A stretch of 64,000 bases of DNA from Larix kaempferi (lineage: Eukaryota; Streptophyta; Pinopsida; Pinales; Pinaceae). The stretch covers positions 1,798,001 through 1,862,000 of the forward strand of contig BSBM01000965.1 of the NCBI GenBank assembly GCA_027924585.1, read 5' to 3'. The notes beneath the pieces are model-generated. The model had not been told where the DNA came from. It saw only the letters and a program-made list of their open reading frames with translations, and searched no databases. Of the stretch, positions 35,841 through 45,600 are shown piece after piece. Position numbers and translations under genes: made by a program. Within the stretch, counting starts at the first letter, position 1. Every line of letters starts with the position of its first letter.

Positions 35841-37221
35841 TGTAATGTCCCCTTCTCCTTATTAAATGCAGGGAAGCAAACATTAACAATGCACCGAGCT
35901 TTTAGCAGACTTAGCCCCAATATTTTTAACTCATAAAATACATAACAATTAAAAACTTATGTAATCAGATTCGAACTTCAATAAAACACAGTGGAATTTA
36001 ACCATGACATATGCACACAGATTCATCATGCATTCAATCATATAAACAGCAGTCATTAATTAAAATATTTGCAGAGCATAGAATTAACATAATTCAACCG
36101 CAAGAATACTTATCTCGAATTGTAATGGCCCAAACAACTGGCTACGTGAGAGCAACGTTCCACCCAACCATAGATCTATGTCCAGCCTGTATTCTTTCAG
36201 CTGAGAGATCACCCCCGAGCTGGGTTGTGTATCCACTAAGGAGGAACTAGATGGCTCACTCACAGTCAGGGTTTCACTCAGACAGCCATGCTAAGCCAAC
36301 ACACAGTTGAGTTTTTCAAGCATGCAATAGGAAGTGGGGAAGGATGCTAGTCCACTGAGCTCAATCCCAGAGCTAGGTCCACATCAAGCTAGACTCAAAC
36401 GATCCCAGCCTCCATTCGAACATCCACACTTGGATTTCTCACAGCTCTGTTCAGCAGATAACCCAAATCCGTCACTGATTTTTTGGGCTATCCAAACTGG
36501 GTTTTCCCATGGATTTTGGGGTAGCTATTGCTCCCAAATTCACCCCAAGGCTCATACCAACATCTCCCCCATTGGATTTCACTGTCCAATACCCATTCTG
36601 GGCGTTTTTGGCTTCCCAAAACGTGGGTTCATTCCAAGTCGCGATTTCTGGTTTTCTCCCTCATGGGAGCTCGTTTTTGGATGGATAATGAAGCTGGCTG
36701 CTTCCACCATGGGATAGGGATGAGAATGAAGCCACCTCCCATGAGGTTGAGTGACTTCTTGTACAAGAAAACAAAGCCCATACCTACCCATACGAATTTT
36801 AGGGATGCCCATGCTCCATCAAAGTCATTGACTTAATTTTTCAACCACTCTCTTACAACATGAATAAATGTCCTCTAGGGAAGTCAAAGGGTTCTCATAA
36901 TGACATATGGCAGCCTAGGGTTTAGTCCCATAGCCCCCTCACCACTCCCTAGTGGATACACGTGGCCCCTTCTCATTCGTTGCCTCCGTAGCCAGTTTTG
37001 GTATTTTATATTGCATGATGTTTATTTACATCCTATTACAATTTCCATGGCTTAATAGCACATGGTATCAAAATATCAAATACTTTCCCTTTAAATAAAA
37101 ATCGGGCTTTCACTAGCGGGGCCTCGGCCTTGAGCTCCATGCTAGGAAAACATACATCACATGTACACATTATTTACATTAAAGGCTAATATATCCTAAG
37201 GGTCGAATTGGGGGTATTACA
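35841..37221. mobile_element. Second solo LTR nested in copia-B
   Basis: This 1,381-bp segment begins TGTAATGTCCCC and ends GGGGGTATTACA and is flanked by GAATT at 35836-35840 and 37222-37226. The ends are inverted matches, so orientation cannot be set from them. The TGTAATGTC start resembles the LTR of element 1 (3572), suggesting a related family. It has split the tandem-repeat region of copia-B in two. Confidence 0.88.
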
Positions 37222-37226
37222 GAATT

Positions 37227-37600
37227 GATAGGACTGGATCGTCCCTGGACTTCAGTTCAAAAGGTACATGATAGGATTGGATCGTCCCTGGACTTCGGTT
37301 CAAAAGGCACATGATAGGACTGGATTGTCCCTGGACTTCGGTTCAAAAGGTACATGATAGGACTGGATCGTCCCTGGACTTCGGTTCAAAAGGTACATGA
37401 TAGGACTGGATCATCCCTGAACTTCGATTCAAAAGGTACATGATAGAACTGGATCGTCCCTGGACTTCGGTTCAAAAGGTACATGATAGGACTGGATCGT
37501 CCCTGGACTTCGGTTCAAAAGGTACATGATAGGGCTGGATCGTCCCTAGACTTCAGGTCAAAAGGTACATGACAGGATTGCATCATCCATGGACATAGGT
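37227..37600 (+). repeat. Minisatellite of about 43 bp, eight units
   Basis: Units contain GGACTGGATCGTCCCTGGAC followed by TTCGGTTCAAAAGGTACATGATA. They are related to the 42-bp units on the other side of the solo LTR (shared GGAT-AT-GTCCTTGGAC core). Confidence 0.93.
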
Positions 37601-37604
37601 CCTA

Positions 37605-38035
37605 AAGAGAACAGGATTGATCGTATGATGACAATGCTGTTGATCGTGTGATGACAACGCTAATGACGATGTTGTTGATCGTGTGACGACGATGCTAATG
37701 ATCGTATGATGATGATGCTGATGATCGTATGATGACGATGCTGTTGATCATGTGATGACGACGCTGATGACGATGCTGTTGATCGTGTGATGACGACGCT
37801 GATGACGATGTTGTTGATCGTGTGACCATGATGCTGATGACGATGCTGATGATCGTATGATGACGATGCTGATGATCGTATGATGATGATGCTATTGATC
37901 GTGTGATGACGACGTTGATGACGATGTTGTTGATCGTGTGATGACGATGCTGATGATCATATGATGACGATGCTGTTGATCGTGTGATGACGATGCTGAT
38001 GATGATGTTGATGCTCCAGTAACTAGTCAAGTTAC
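37605..38035 (+). repeat. GATGATCGTGTGATGACGATGCT repeats
   Basis: About 18 short units of GTTGATCGTGTGATGACGAC or GCTGATGATCGTATGATGAC form a trinucleotide-like GAT/GAC array. It ends shortly before the polypurine tract AAGGGGGAG (38144-38152). Confidence 0.9.
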
Positions 38036-38152
38036 TGATGATGATGAATTGAAGAAAGCTTCCGATGATTTATAGATGTATCATGTATGATGTAACCATT
38101 GACTCCTTGCTCCTACAGATGTTGTTATAATATCCTTCTCGTTAAGGGGGAG

Positions 38153-38642
38153 TGTTGAATATTGTAACTTCTAAGAATATTATATTTGTATATTATTTAT
38201 TCCGGAGATGTTCCATCCCTCCGAGGTGATTCTACTATGTATCCGGAGATGTTTATTCCTCCGAGAAGTTGTGGTAACTAGGGTTATTAGACCCACCATG
38301 TGGGGGTCGGCCCTGAGGTTATATTTTAGGGGTTATTAGACTTCTCCAGGAGAGGTCAGCCCCATTAGGTATTTTTGGTGGTCGGGAGTTAGTATAAATA
38401 GAGGAGGTGAACTCGTCATTAGACACACTTGCTCACTTGAGAAACGTAGCGCACTTGTCTGGGAGATTTGCTAAGGAGGTGAAGAAGGAGGGAGCACATC
38501 TTGTATTTTGGTTGATCATCTTATTGAGGAAAGCTTTGCTGGGTTTTCTACCCCATGAGGGTTTCCCAGGGTAAATTTGTGTCTATCTTGTGATTATGCT
38601 TCTTTCAGTGATCTTGCTAGTCTATTTGGTTTAATCTTAACA
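38153..38642 (+). mobile_element. 3' LTR of copia-B
   Basis: It is 490 bp, near identical to 28204-28693 with about seven substitutions, and preceded by AAGGGGGAG. GTGAG follows as the target duplication. Confidence 0.95.
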
Positions 38643-39198
38643 GTGAGAATTACATGGATTTAGTCGATTGTTACCTTGTCAATATCCTTTCTATTTTCTA
38701 GAACTGATACTTTACAATAAAATCTCATAGGTAGAGGTCTCAACAACTTATGTACAATTTACTCTTCATGAATTGTTTCGCTAAGACCTCTGAGAGTATT
38801 GACTATTTCATCTACTCAAATAAAGTAGGATGCAATGTTCTCAAACTTACCTCTATAAGTTTGCAAATTTTCCTTTTTCACAGTGTCATCTCCTTTATAA
38901 ATGCTCTGAATTTTGTCCCATATTGCTTTTATTGAGATACATTGCATGACATTTGTAAATTCTGAGTCCGTTAGGCCACTTAGTATTGCATTTTTAGATT
39001 TTTCATTGCATTCATCCAACTTTTATTAGCAGCATCAGTTGGAGGAGTATCTGGTACTTTATAACCATTTACAACTTCTAGACAAATATCAGTTCCAAAT
39101 GATTTTATAATGACTTCCATTCTTATACTCCAGAAGGAATAATTAGACCAATCAAAATGTGGTTCTCAATTTTTTGAGAGACCTTCATGTCTATCCAT
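38643..39198 (-). pseudogene. Copia-C gag, N-terminal part (minus strand)
   Basis: On the minus strand a start ATG can be placed at 39198. The product begins MDRHEGLSKN-stop-EPHFDWSNY and continues FWSIRMEVIIKSFG, NGYKVPDTPPTDAANKSW, then after a frame change LTDSEFTNVMQC, IWDKIQSIYKGDD and GKFENIASYF. This is a UBN2-type copia capsid. The reading continues on the far side of copia-B at 28203. Stops and shifts show it is dead. Confidence 0.8.
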
Positions 39199-39266
39199 AT
39201 CTGTGTAGAAATATAGATTGCACGGTGATCTTCCTTTCAGTGGTTAGACTGTCTCTAAAGGAACCT

Positions 39267-39278
39267 ACTCTGATACCA
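39267..39278 (-). other. Primer binding site of copia-C
   Basis: The minus strand reads TGGTATCAGAGT, one base from the initiator-Met primer site, two bases inside the LTR end GGGTTCAACA. It sets the minus orientation of copia-C. Confidence 0.85.
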
Positions 39279-39280
39279 AT

Positions 39281-39708
39281 TGTTGAACCCCAAGTGATAC
39301 CGAGAGGGGGGGTGAATCAATATCACATAATTTTTATCCTTACAAACATTGATTATACCATGTCATCATTCATTGACACATATACCATGTACCAAAAGCA
39401 ATTTTCAATACAAATAACACTTCGCAAATAATATGTAGAGAAATGTTATATATATAAAGAATCTTCATATTACAAATAATGTTAGGAGCCACCAATATCT
39501 AATACAAATTTGAGAACCCACTCACTAATTTTTTTGATAGTAATCTGATAGGAACACAAATCCCTTACAAACACCAACTTGTTGTTTTATAGGCACCGAC
39601 CCGTGAGGACACCAATCCTCTTATTAGGACCAACTCATAGCCATCAAGCACAAACTTGCATGGTCAGGAACCCACCTAAGATACCAGGAACCAACCTATG
39701 GAAGAAAC
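39281..39708 (-). mobile_element. 5' LTR fragment of copia-C
   Basis: On the plus strand it starts TGTTGAACCCCAAGTGATAC and continues with GAGAGGGGGGGTGAATCA. It is the U5-side part of a minus-strand LTR and stops where the next LTR fragment begins at 39709. I believe LTRs with this end are common in conifer genomes, from memory. Confidence 0.75.
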
Positions 39709-40233
39709 TGTTGATGTATTTGTAACTTCGAAAGATATTCACTTGTATATTGTATGTATTACATTTATACTTTATTGTATCCCCAACGGAGATGTATTAT
39801 TCCTCCGATTGGAAGTGTCGTCATGTGTACTTGCAAGTGTCGCAAGTTATATTGTAAGTGTCGTAACTTATACTTGATGGGTTATTAGACCATCTTGATT
39901 GGGTTGGACCTATATGAGTCATGTGGGTCAAAGGGTTATTAGACCACCCTAGAGGGTTCAGCCCAATCAGCTTTATGTTAAGTGGTTAAGTTGGAGCCGA
40001 CCTAGTTAAAGTTAAAAGACAAGTGAAGTAATGTTAGTTTTTCAGAATTTACTTCAATCTGATCTAGGATCTTAACTGAGAGAACAACATGTACAACATA
40101 TCAATCATGGACACAATAATGCAAGCACACAAGAGACATAGAGTTTACTTGGGGAAAACCCTCAAGGTGAAAAACCCCAATAACTTCCTCAGATATAGAT
40201 AGAGCAATGATACAACCTAAGCATAAGAGATAG
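39709..40233. mobile_element. Head-to-head rearranged LTR fragments of the copia-A family
   Basis: 39709-40030 matches the first part of the copia-A LTR (TGTTGATGTATTTG onward) in plus orientation, up to just before the TATA box. At 40032 the sequence switches to the reverse complement of the end of the same LTR, starting TGTTAGTTTTTCAG, and runs to about 40233. Thus U3 is in one orientation and R-U5 in the other, with nothing in between. Confidence 0.8.
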
Positions 40234-40240
40234 ACATCTT

Positions 40241-40967
40241 TGTTAACACCCAAAAAGTGCTCACTACCTCATCTACCCCATTGCATGACTCATTTGTCCA
40301 TATTTTCCTCCAAAACCTTAAAAAACTCGTTAAAAAGCATCCAAAAGGCCAAAAAAACCATTAAAAAAGCCTCCAAAAGGCCAAAAAACCCCTTTTTCCC
40401 CCAAAATAATCCAAAATTCCTCCAAAATAGCAAAAACCCTCTAAAAGGGGGATAAAAAATACAAAAAAAGGAAAAAGAGGGGAAAAGGAAGCAAAAACCC
40501 TATACAGCTGACCTAAACCAGCCCAAAACCATGGGCCAGCACTCCACCACTAAAAGCCTATAAATAGGTGATGGAGGCCCCTCATTTCATATCCACAGTC
40601 AACCACACGCTTACTCTACCAAAATCACTCCTGAAACCCTAGCTCACCCTTGAGCTACTTTCACATTTGAGTGCCTGTTTGGCCCATTTCCAAAACCCTT
40701 TGGAGAAAGAGGAAGGAACAACATTGGAGCTTGGAAGCAACCCTCCTGGACTGCTGTAAAGGCTTCACCAACCTTCACATTGGAGGTATAATCAATACAA
40801 AAACCATTTTTATTATCTTGTCTTTTCTGTTTATGCACATGCTTAGAGTAGTTTACTGTTTTACTGTACTGTCTTTTATTTACTATATTTTCTGAACTGC
40901 TACTAAGGAGTCCCTTCTCCTTAGTAGGTGCTCATTTACACAAGCTAGGGTGAAAACCCTAGCTACA
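40241..40967 (+). mobile_element. Probable 5' LTR of gypsy-B
   Basis: This 727-bp segment begins TGTTAACACC and ends CCTAGCTACA. It has a TATAAATAGG box at 40559-40568 and is followed by TTTTGGCGATTCCC, which resembles Ty3/gypsy primer sites of the TGGCG type. No second copy lies in the window, so the 3' LTR is missing or displaced and the call rests on signals alone. Confidence 0.6.
40559..40568 (+). promoter_or_regulatory. TATA box of the gypsy-B LTR
   Basis: TATAAATAGG lies in the LTR about 410 bp before its end. It is the probable core promoter for the plus-strand gypsy-B transcript. Confidence 0.6.
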
Positions 40968-40969
40968 GT

Positions 40970-42825
40970 TTTGGCGATTCCCTAGCTATTTTTTAATTTT
41001 CTGCAATATTTTTCTGTTTTTTCCTTTCGGCTGTCCCTTTCGGTCGCCGCAAACTGCGTCTTTTTCCCCCATAGTTGCATTCTGACTGTGTATTTTAGGC
41101 ATTTACCTGCGATCCGACCGCGGCTCTTAGACTGTTTCCGGCGATCTACTGGTGGTTTCCAGTCTGTTACCTACGATCTGACTATCAGCTTGCTTCGTGC
41201 CGTCCGATCGCGACTGTTAACCCATTTTTCCTCGGGCTGCTTGCAGCTTTCAACCATTTTTCTGCAACCCTCCTGCGTCTTTCGGCCTTTTTCCCATGTC
41301 CCTCTTGTGGCTTTTAGCCATTTTTATGTAACCCTCCTGCGTCTTTCGGCCTTTTTCCCACATCCCGCTTGCGGCTTTCAGCCATTTTCCTGCAACCCGC
41401 CTGCATCTTTTGGCCTTCTTCCCGCATCCCGCCTGTTGCTTTCAGCCATTTTCCTGCAACCCACCTGCGGCTTTCGACCCTTTTCCTGCGGTCCACCTGT
41501 GTCTTTCGGTCAAAAACCCGCAACCCGTCCATGACTGTTGAGCTGTTTCCCGCGGTCCGACCGCTCAGATTTGCCACAGACCCGCGGTCAGTTTTCTGCA
41601 TTTTTTTTTTCACTGTTTTGAACCTGGCACTTTGCTGCAATATTTTCTACACCTGCATAGCCATCTGTCCTATCTGCAGCCATACTTCCCTATAGCCTTT
41701 TTCTGTAGTATTATTTCTGTTCCATTTACAGAATATTTTTTTAAAATTTCAGCATGTTAATTGAAAAGAGAAAATTTTGCATTTTAAAGTTTAAATTTCT
41801 GCATTGATATTTTTAGTTAGAAAGTTGTCCACCCCATGGCACTTTTACTTGGGTTCATCATCTCACATGCACACACTCTGTCACCTAATTCAAGTGAGCC
41901 CTAAAATACTACTTAACACTACCAACATTCTAACCCCACTTGGGGAACACATAAGAATTTTTGTAGTTAGGTAGGATCAGGGGGATAGGCATCCAAATAA
42001 CACCCCTCGGTTGCTTACACTTGAGACATAGTTGTTGTCCATTAGGGAACCAAAATCCCCTAGTATTTTTTGACATAGTTTAAAACCAATTTATTGGGAA
42101 GATCTCTCGCCTAGGAGGGTTGAAGTTGCCAGACTGGTTATGGAAGCCTGAGTGGAATATCGCAATCCATTCAGTAACCGAAGGATACCTTTCACAGTTC
42201 TCGGTGTATCACCTGTATGGCGATACAACGGTGATAGAACCAAATGGCAGATTCACCCAACCGAACATGTCATGAACGGGGTATCTTAGTTGCTTTTCTT
42301 CTAGGATTGACTACCTAGTGTCCCTCCCGGTAGGGGGATATCTTTAGCCACTTGGATCTACTATCCATATTGTCTGACTTGGATTTCATCACCTTGTAGC
42401 GGATATGTCTAGTTGAGTCAGAATACTATTTAGCTAGGTTTTTGCATGCTCCCTTACCTCCTTTTGGTCTAGCGAGTCCACTATTTTTATTTTCTAGGAA
42501 ACCTGCTGCTTGTTGGTATTCTAACCATTTCTATTGATACTCCACTTATTGTAGCACAGCTGTTACAGTAAGTGTTTTGAGTTGGTTGTTGTCCTGAGTG
42601 CCATATTTTTTGAGCTCTCCTTCTGCACACTCGGTTGCATTAGGGTTTTTGAGCTGTTTTTCACTCAACACAACCCCCAGATACTTGACACCATCTATCA
42701 CCATTGAGTCCTTAAGACATTCTTAGTGCCTCCAGGGCGATCCCCCACTGTACGGTTCACTTGACATCACCCATCATAGACGTAGATCTTCATCACTTGA
42801 TACCACTCATCATAGATCTAGAGCT
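40970..42825 (+). other. Leader region of gypsy-B
   Basis: No coding domain precedes the gag frame. At 41220-41530 a unit of about 72 bp is repeated four or so times, with CTGCGTCTTTCGGCC and GCTTTCAGCCATTTTCCTGC. The rest, including a segment around 41930-42430, I cannot assign. Confidence 0.5.
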
Positions 42826-45225
42826 GTGTCACTTGACTCCACTCGTCAACGGCATAGAACTCCATCACCAGATCTAGATGCCCCTTATTTTACCTCTGAT
42901 TCTGAGGCAGAGTCCGAGAACCCCACTTACACTGCACAAACCAAACCTATGGCTGGAATGACTTCCACCCCTTTCTTTGCAGGGACCATTGGTGGAGCAT
43001 CCACCACCACACCAGCTACCACACCTACTTTGGGTATGCCCTTGATGGGCCCCACATCTACCATTCCGATCACTGTACCCATTCCAGTAGCTAGCATACC
43101 TATCCCCACTCCATCAGTGACTCACACTGCCCTAGGCAGTGCAGGACCGTCCCATACCACTTTCGTTCCTCCACTTGAAGGAAACATCCCAAACCCAGCC
43201 CCTCCACTTGGGGGCATTGGTCCCAACATGGTCACAACCACTAGTATGTCACATCCTTCTACTAGTTTGCCATTCATGGCTAGTCTCAACCTTCTTGACC
43301 TAGCTAGACTAACTAACGATCCCATCAAACACGACCCTGCGTGGCCTCACATGCCCACCAAGCTCCCCTCCGACATCACTAAGTTTGAGGGAAAGGTAGG
43401 TGAAGACCCCCAGAACCATATTATGTCCTTCCATCTATGGTGTTCCTCCAACTCCATAGTGGATGACTCTGTCCACCTCCGTCTGTTACAGTGCATCGTC
43501 ACTGGCTCTGCAACTAAGTGGTACATCGAGTAGCCCCATGGGATCGATGCCACCTTTACTTCCCTTGCCTCAACTTTCCTGTAGTTATTTCAGTTACCTG
43601 TCCGCTATGATGCAGGATTTGAGATCCTACTGTCTTGCAGACAGAACACGGCTACCCACATCACTGACCACATTCACGAGTGGCATCGACACCACAGCCT
43701 CTACAAAATCAAGTTAGATGACCGTATCTTCTTAGATTGGTTTCTAAAATCCCTCCTTCCTGTCATTGCCAAGGATGTGGCATCCGAACGACCCTAGTCC
43801 GAAGAAGAGGCCATCCTCAAAGCCCAGCAATTTGACCTTATTTATGCCCAGTCAGGTTATCTATATTCTATCATACCTGACGCCCCTCGTGGTGATTCTT
43901 CCCGACATGATGCACCAAAGGCATTCCATGCCGTAGATGGCATCATTGGCCATATTTCCTCGCATCCCCAACATTTTTCCATAGCATGTCCTAGCCATGG
44001 CCTTGACCTTTCGCGGGCTACATCTCAGTCTAGAGCAACCAATTCGTATGCTCCCATGGCACATCACCACCATTCCCATGGACCCTCATGTCCACCTCAG
44101 TGCTTTGGTCATGCATCCCCCGTTTACATCCCCCCAGTCGCACCTCAGCCATATTACCACCCACAGGCTGCACCAGCTCCTGTGTCCTCTCAAGCCCAAC
44201 CTACTTATTACTCACCACAGGCAGCCCCTGCGGCAAACCCACAACCCGTTCCTCAGACGTATCAACAACCCCCATAAGGTTCAGCACCTGCACAACCTCC
44301 ACCTACTTATTATCCATCGCAGCCTGCTCCCACACTTGCACAAAGCCAGAACCCACCTACTTCCCAAGGGCAAGTGTACGCCACACAGAATCCGCAGCAG
44401 AACCAAAATAACCAGTGCCAACAGGGCCAACAAAACTGCGGCAAAGGCCGTAACCGTGGGAACAACCCCCCTCCAGACCAAGGAGGCCAACCTCCCAATC
44501 CTCCAAACAACAATAACACAGCACCTGCCAACCAGAACCCTGATCGGCCGCCCAAGCAGGCCAAAAATACTAATTTGCAAACAAACCATTTTTGTTCTAT
44601 TTGTGGGGTCTATGGCCACTACACACATGCTTGCCCACATTTGGAGCGAGCCCGGCAACTCTGGACTGATGATGCCCATTTCCAAGGGCACGTAGCTCCT
44701 CAGACGTCTCCCAACCCCCCACCACCTCAGCATCAACCTTTGGTCCTACAAAACCCCTTACCAACCCAAGGCGTAGTAAACACTCAGCCATTGGCTCCCC
44801 CTCAAGGAAACGCGCCACCACAATAGTAGATCACTTATGCCGCTCCTGATCAACCCATGTTAGACTCAGGTACCCATCACTTGTTAATGATGTCATCCGT
44901 CGATGTCAACCTCCAAAACCGTCGGAACCAATATGGCTCCACCCCTGAAGCCCCTCTGATCGACAAAAACACTAACGCTCATCCCACTGATCAGACGTTA
45001 CATATACCTCTGGCTCCACTAGATGGCACCTCCAAAGCACCTCGCTTCCCACTTCGTCGCATCAACAATAATCCCAATGCTCACGCTGCGTCTAATTATA
45101 ACATTGTAGATGACTTAGCCCAGTCCCCCGCAACCATGTCTGCATTAGAGGTCTTAAAAAACTATCCTTCACAGTGCAAGAATTTGCTCTCCGCCATTGG
45201 TGTTATTGACCCAAATGATTCATGA
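42826..45225 (+). pseudogene. Gypsy-B gag
   Basis: One frame from the ATG at 42826 holds a Pro/Thr-rich N terminus, the segment SLPFMASLNLLDLARL, a Ty3-type capsid (FEGKVGEDPQNHIMSFHLWC, then DRIFLDWFLKSLLP), a long Pro/Gln-rich region and a zinc knuckle CSICGVYGHYTHAC near 44595-44635. In-frame stops at 43531 (TAG), near 43580, 43795, 44275 and two at 44824-44829 interrupt it. There is no frameshift in this stretch. The same frame runs on into the protease. Confidence 0.85.
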
Positions 45226-45600
45226 CTGATGGCCTTCGATTTGGACCAGTCCGAACCACGCCGTCCTTCCACTTTAGCGTTCCAAGTTTCTGTTTCGATT
45301 CAGAATCTTGTCATCCATCGGTGCATTATCGATGAAGGTGCCTCTACATGCATTATGTCCACATTCGTTTGGTAGAAGTTGGGATCCCCTACTCTCCAGC
45401 AGTCCATCACTACGTTGCGAGCCTACGACGGCTGTTCGGCTCAACCCCAAGGTCTCTTAACTAATGTCCCCATCTAGTTAGCTGGTAAAATAGTGTTCAT
45501 TGACATAAAGCTCATCAATGCCCAACTTGATTATAACCTCTTACTTGGCCACAGCTACATGTATGCCATGCAGGCGGTTTCCTCATCGTTTTTTTGTACC
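45226..45600 (+). pseudogene. Gypsy-B aspartic protease
   Basis: The frame of gag continues with FQVSVSIQNLVIHRCI, then the active site IIDEGASTCIM and the flap-side phrase GKIVFIDIKLIN and DYNLLLGHSYMYAMQAV. TAG codons stand for Gln at 45374 and 45475. A run of T near 45590-45597 marks a one-base frameshift; the RT part continues in another frame. The DEG variant of the usual DSG is shared with gypsy-C and with related plant elements I remember. Confidence 0.8.

Larger units (their letters stand above)
28204..38642 (+). mobile_element. Copia-B: near-complete Ty1/copia element with nested insertions
   Basis: LTRs at 28204-28693 and 38153-38642 differ at about seven of 490 positions. Direct repeats GTGAG at 28199-28203 and 38643-38647 flank the element, which sits in the gag of copia-C. 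It contains primer site, leader repeats, gag-pol, tandem repeats and polypurine tract, plus two nested solo LTRs. It is disabled by a TAA in gag-pol, an altered RT active site and a solo LTR between RT and RNase H. Confidence 0.96.

Noticed and set aside
35394-35920. Frames of 139 and 192 codons across the 42-bp minisatellite
   Set aside because: The unit length is a multiple of three, so every frame stays open; no protein is implied.
35342-38030. Regular direct repeats that could suggest a CRISPR-like array
   Set aside because: Units are contiguous without unique spacers, lie between copia pol and LTR, and the genome is a plant.
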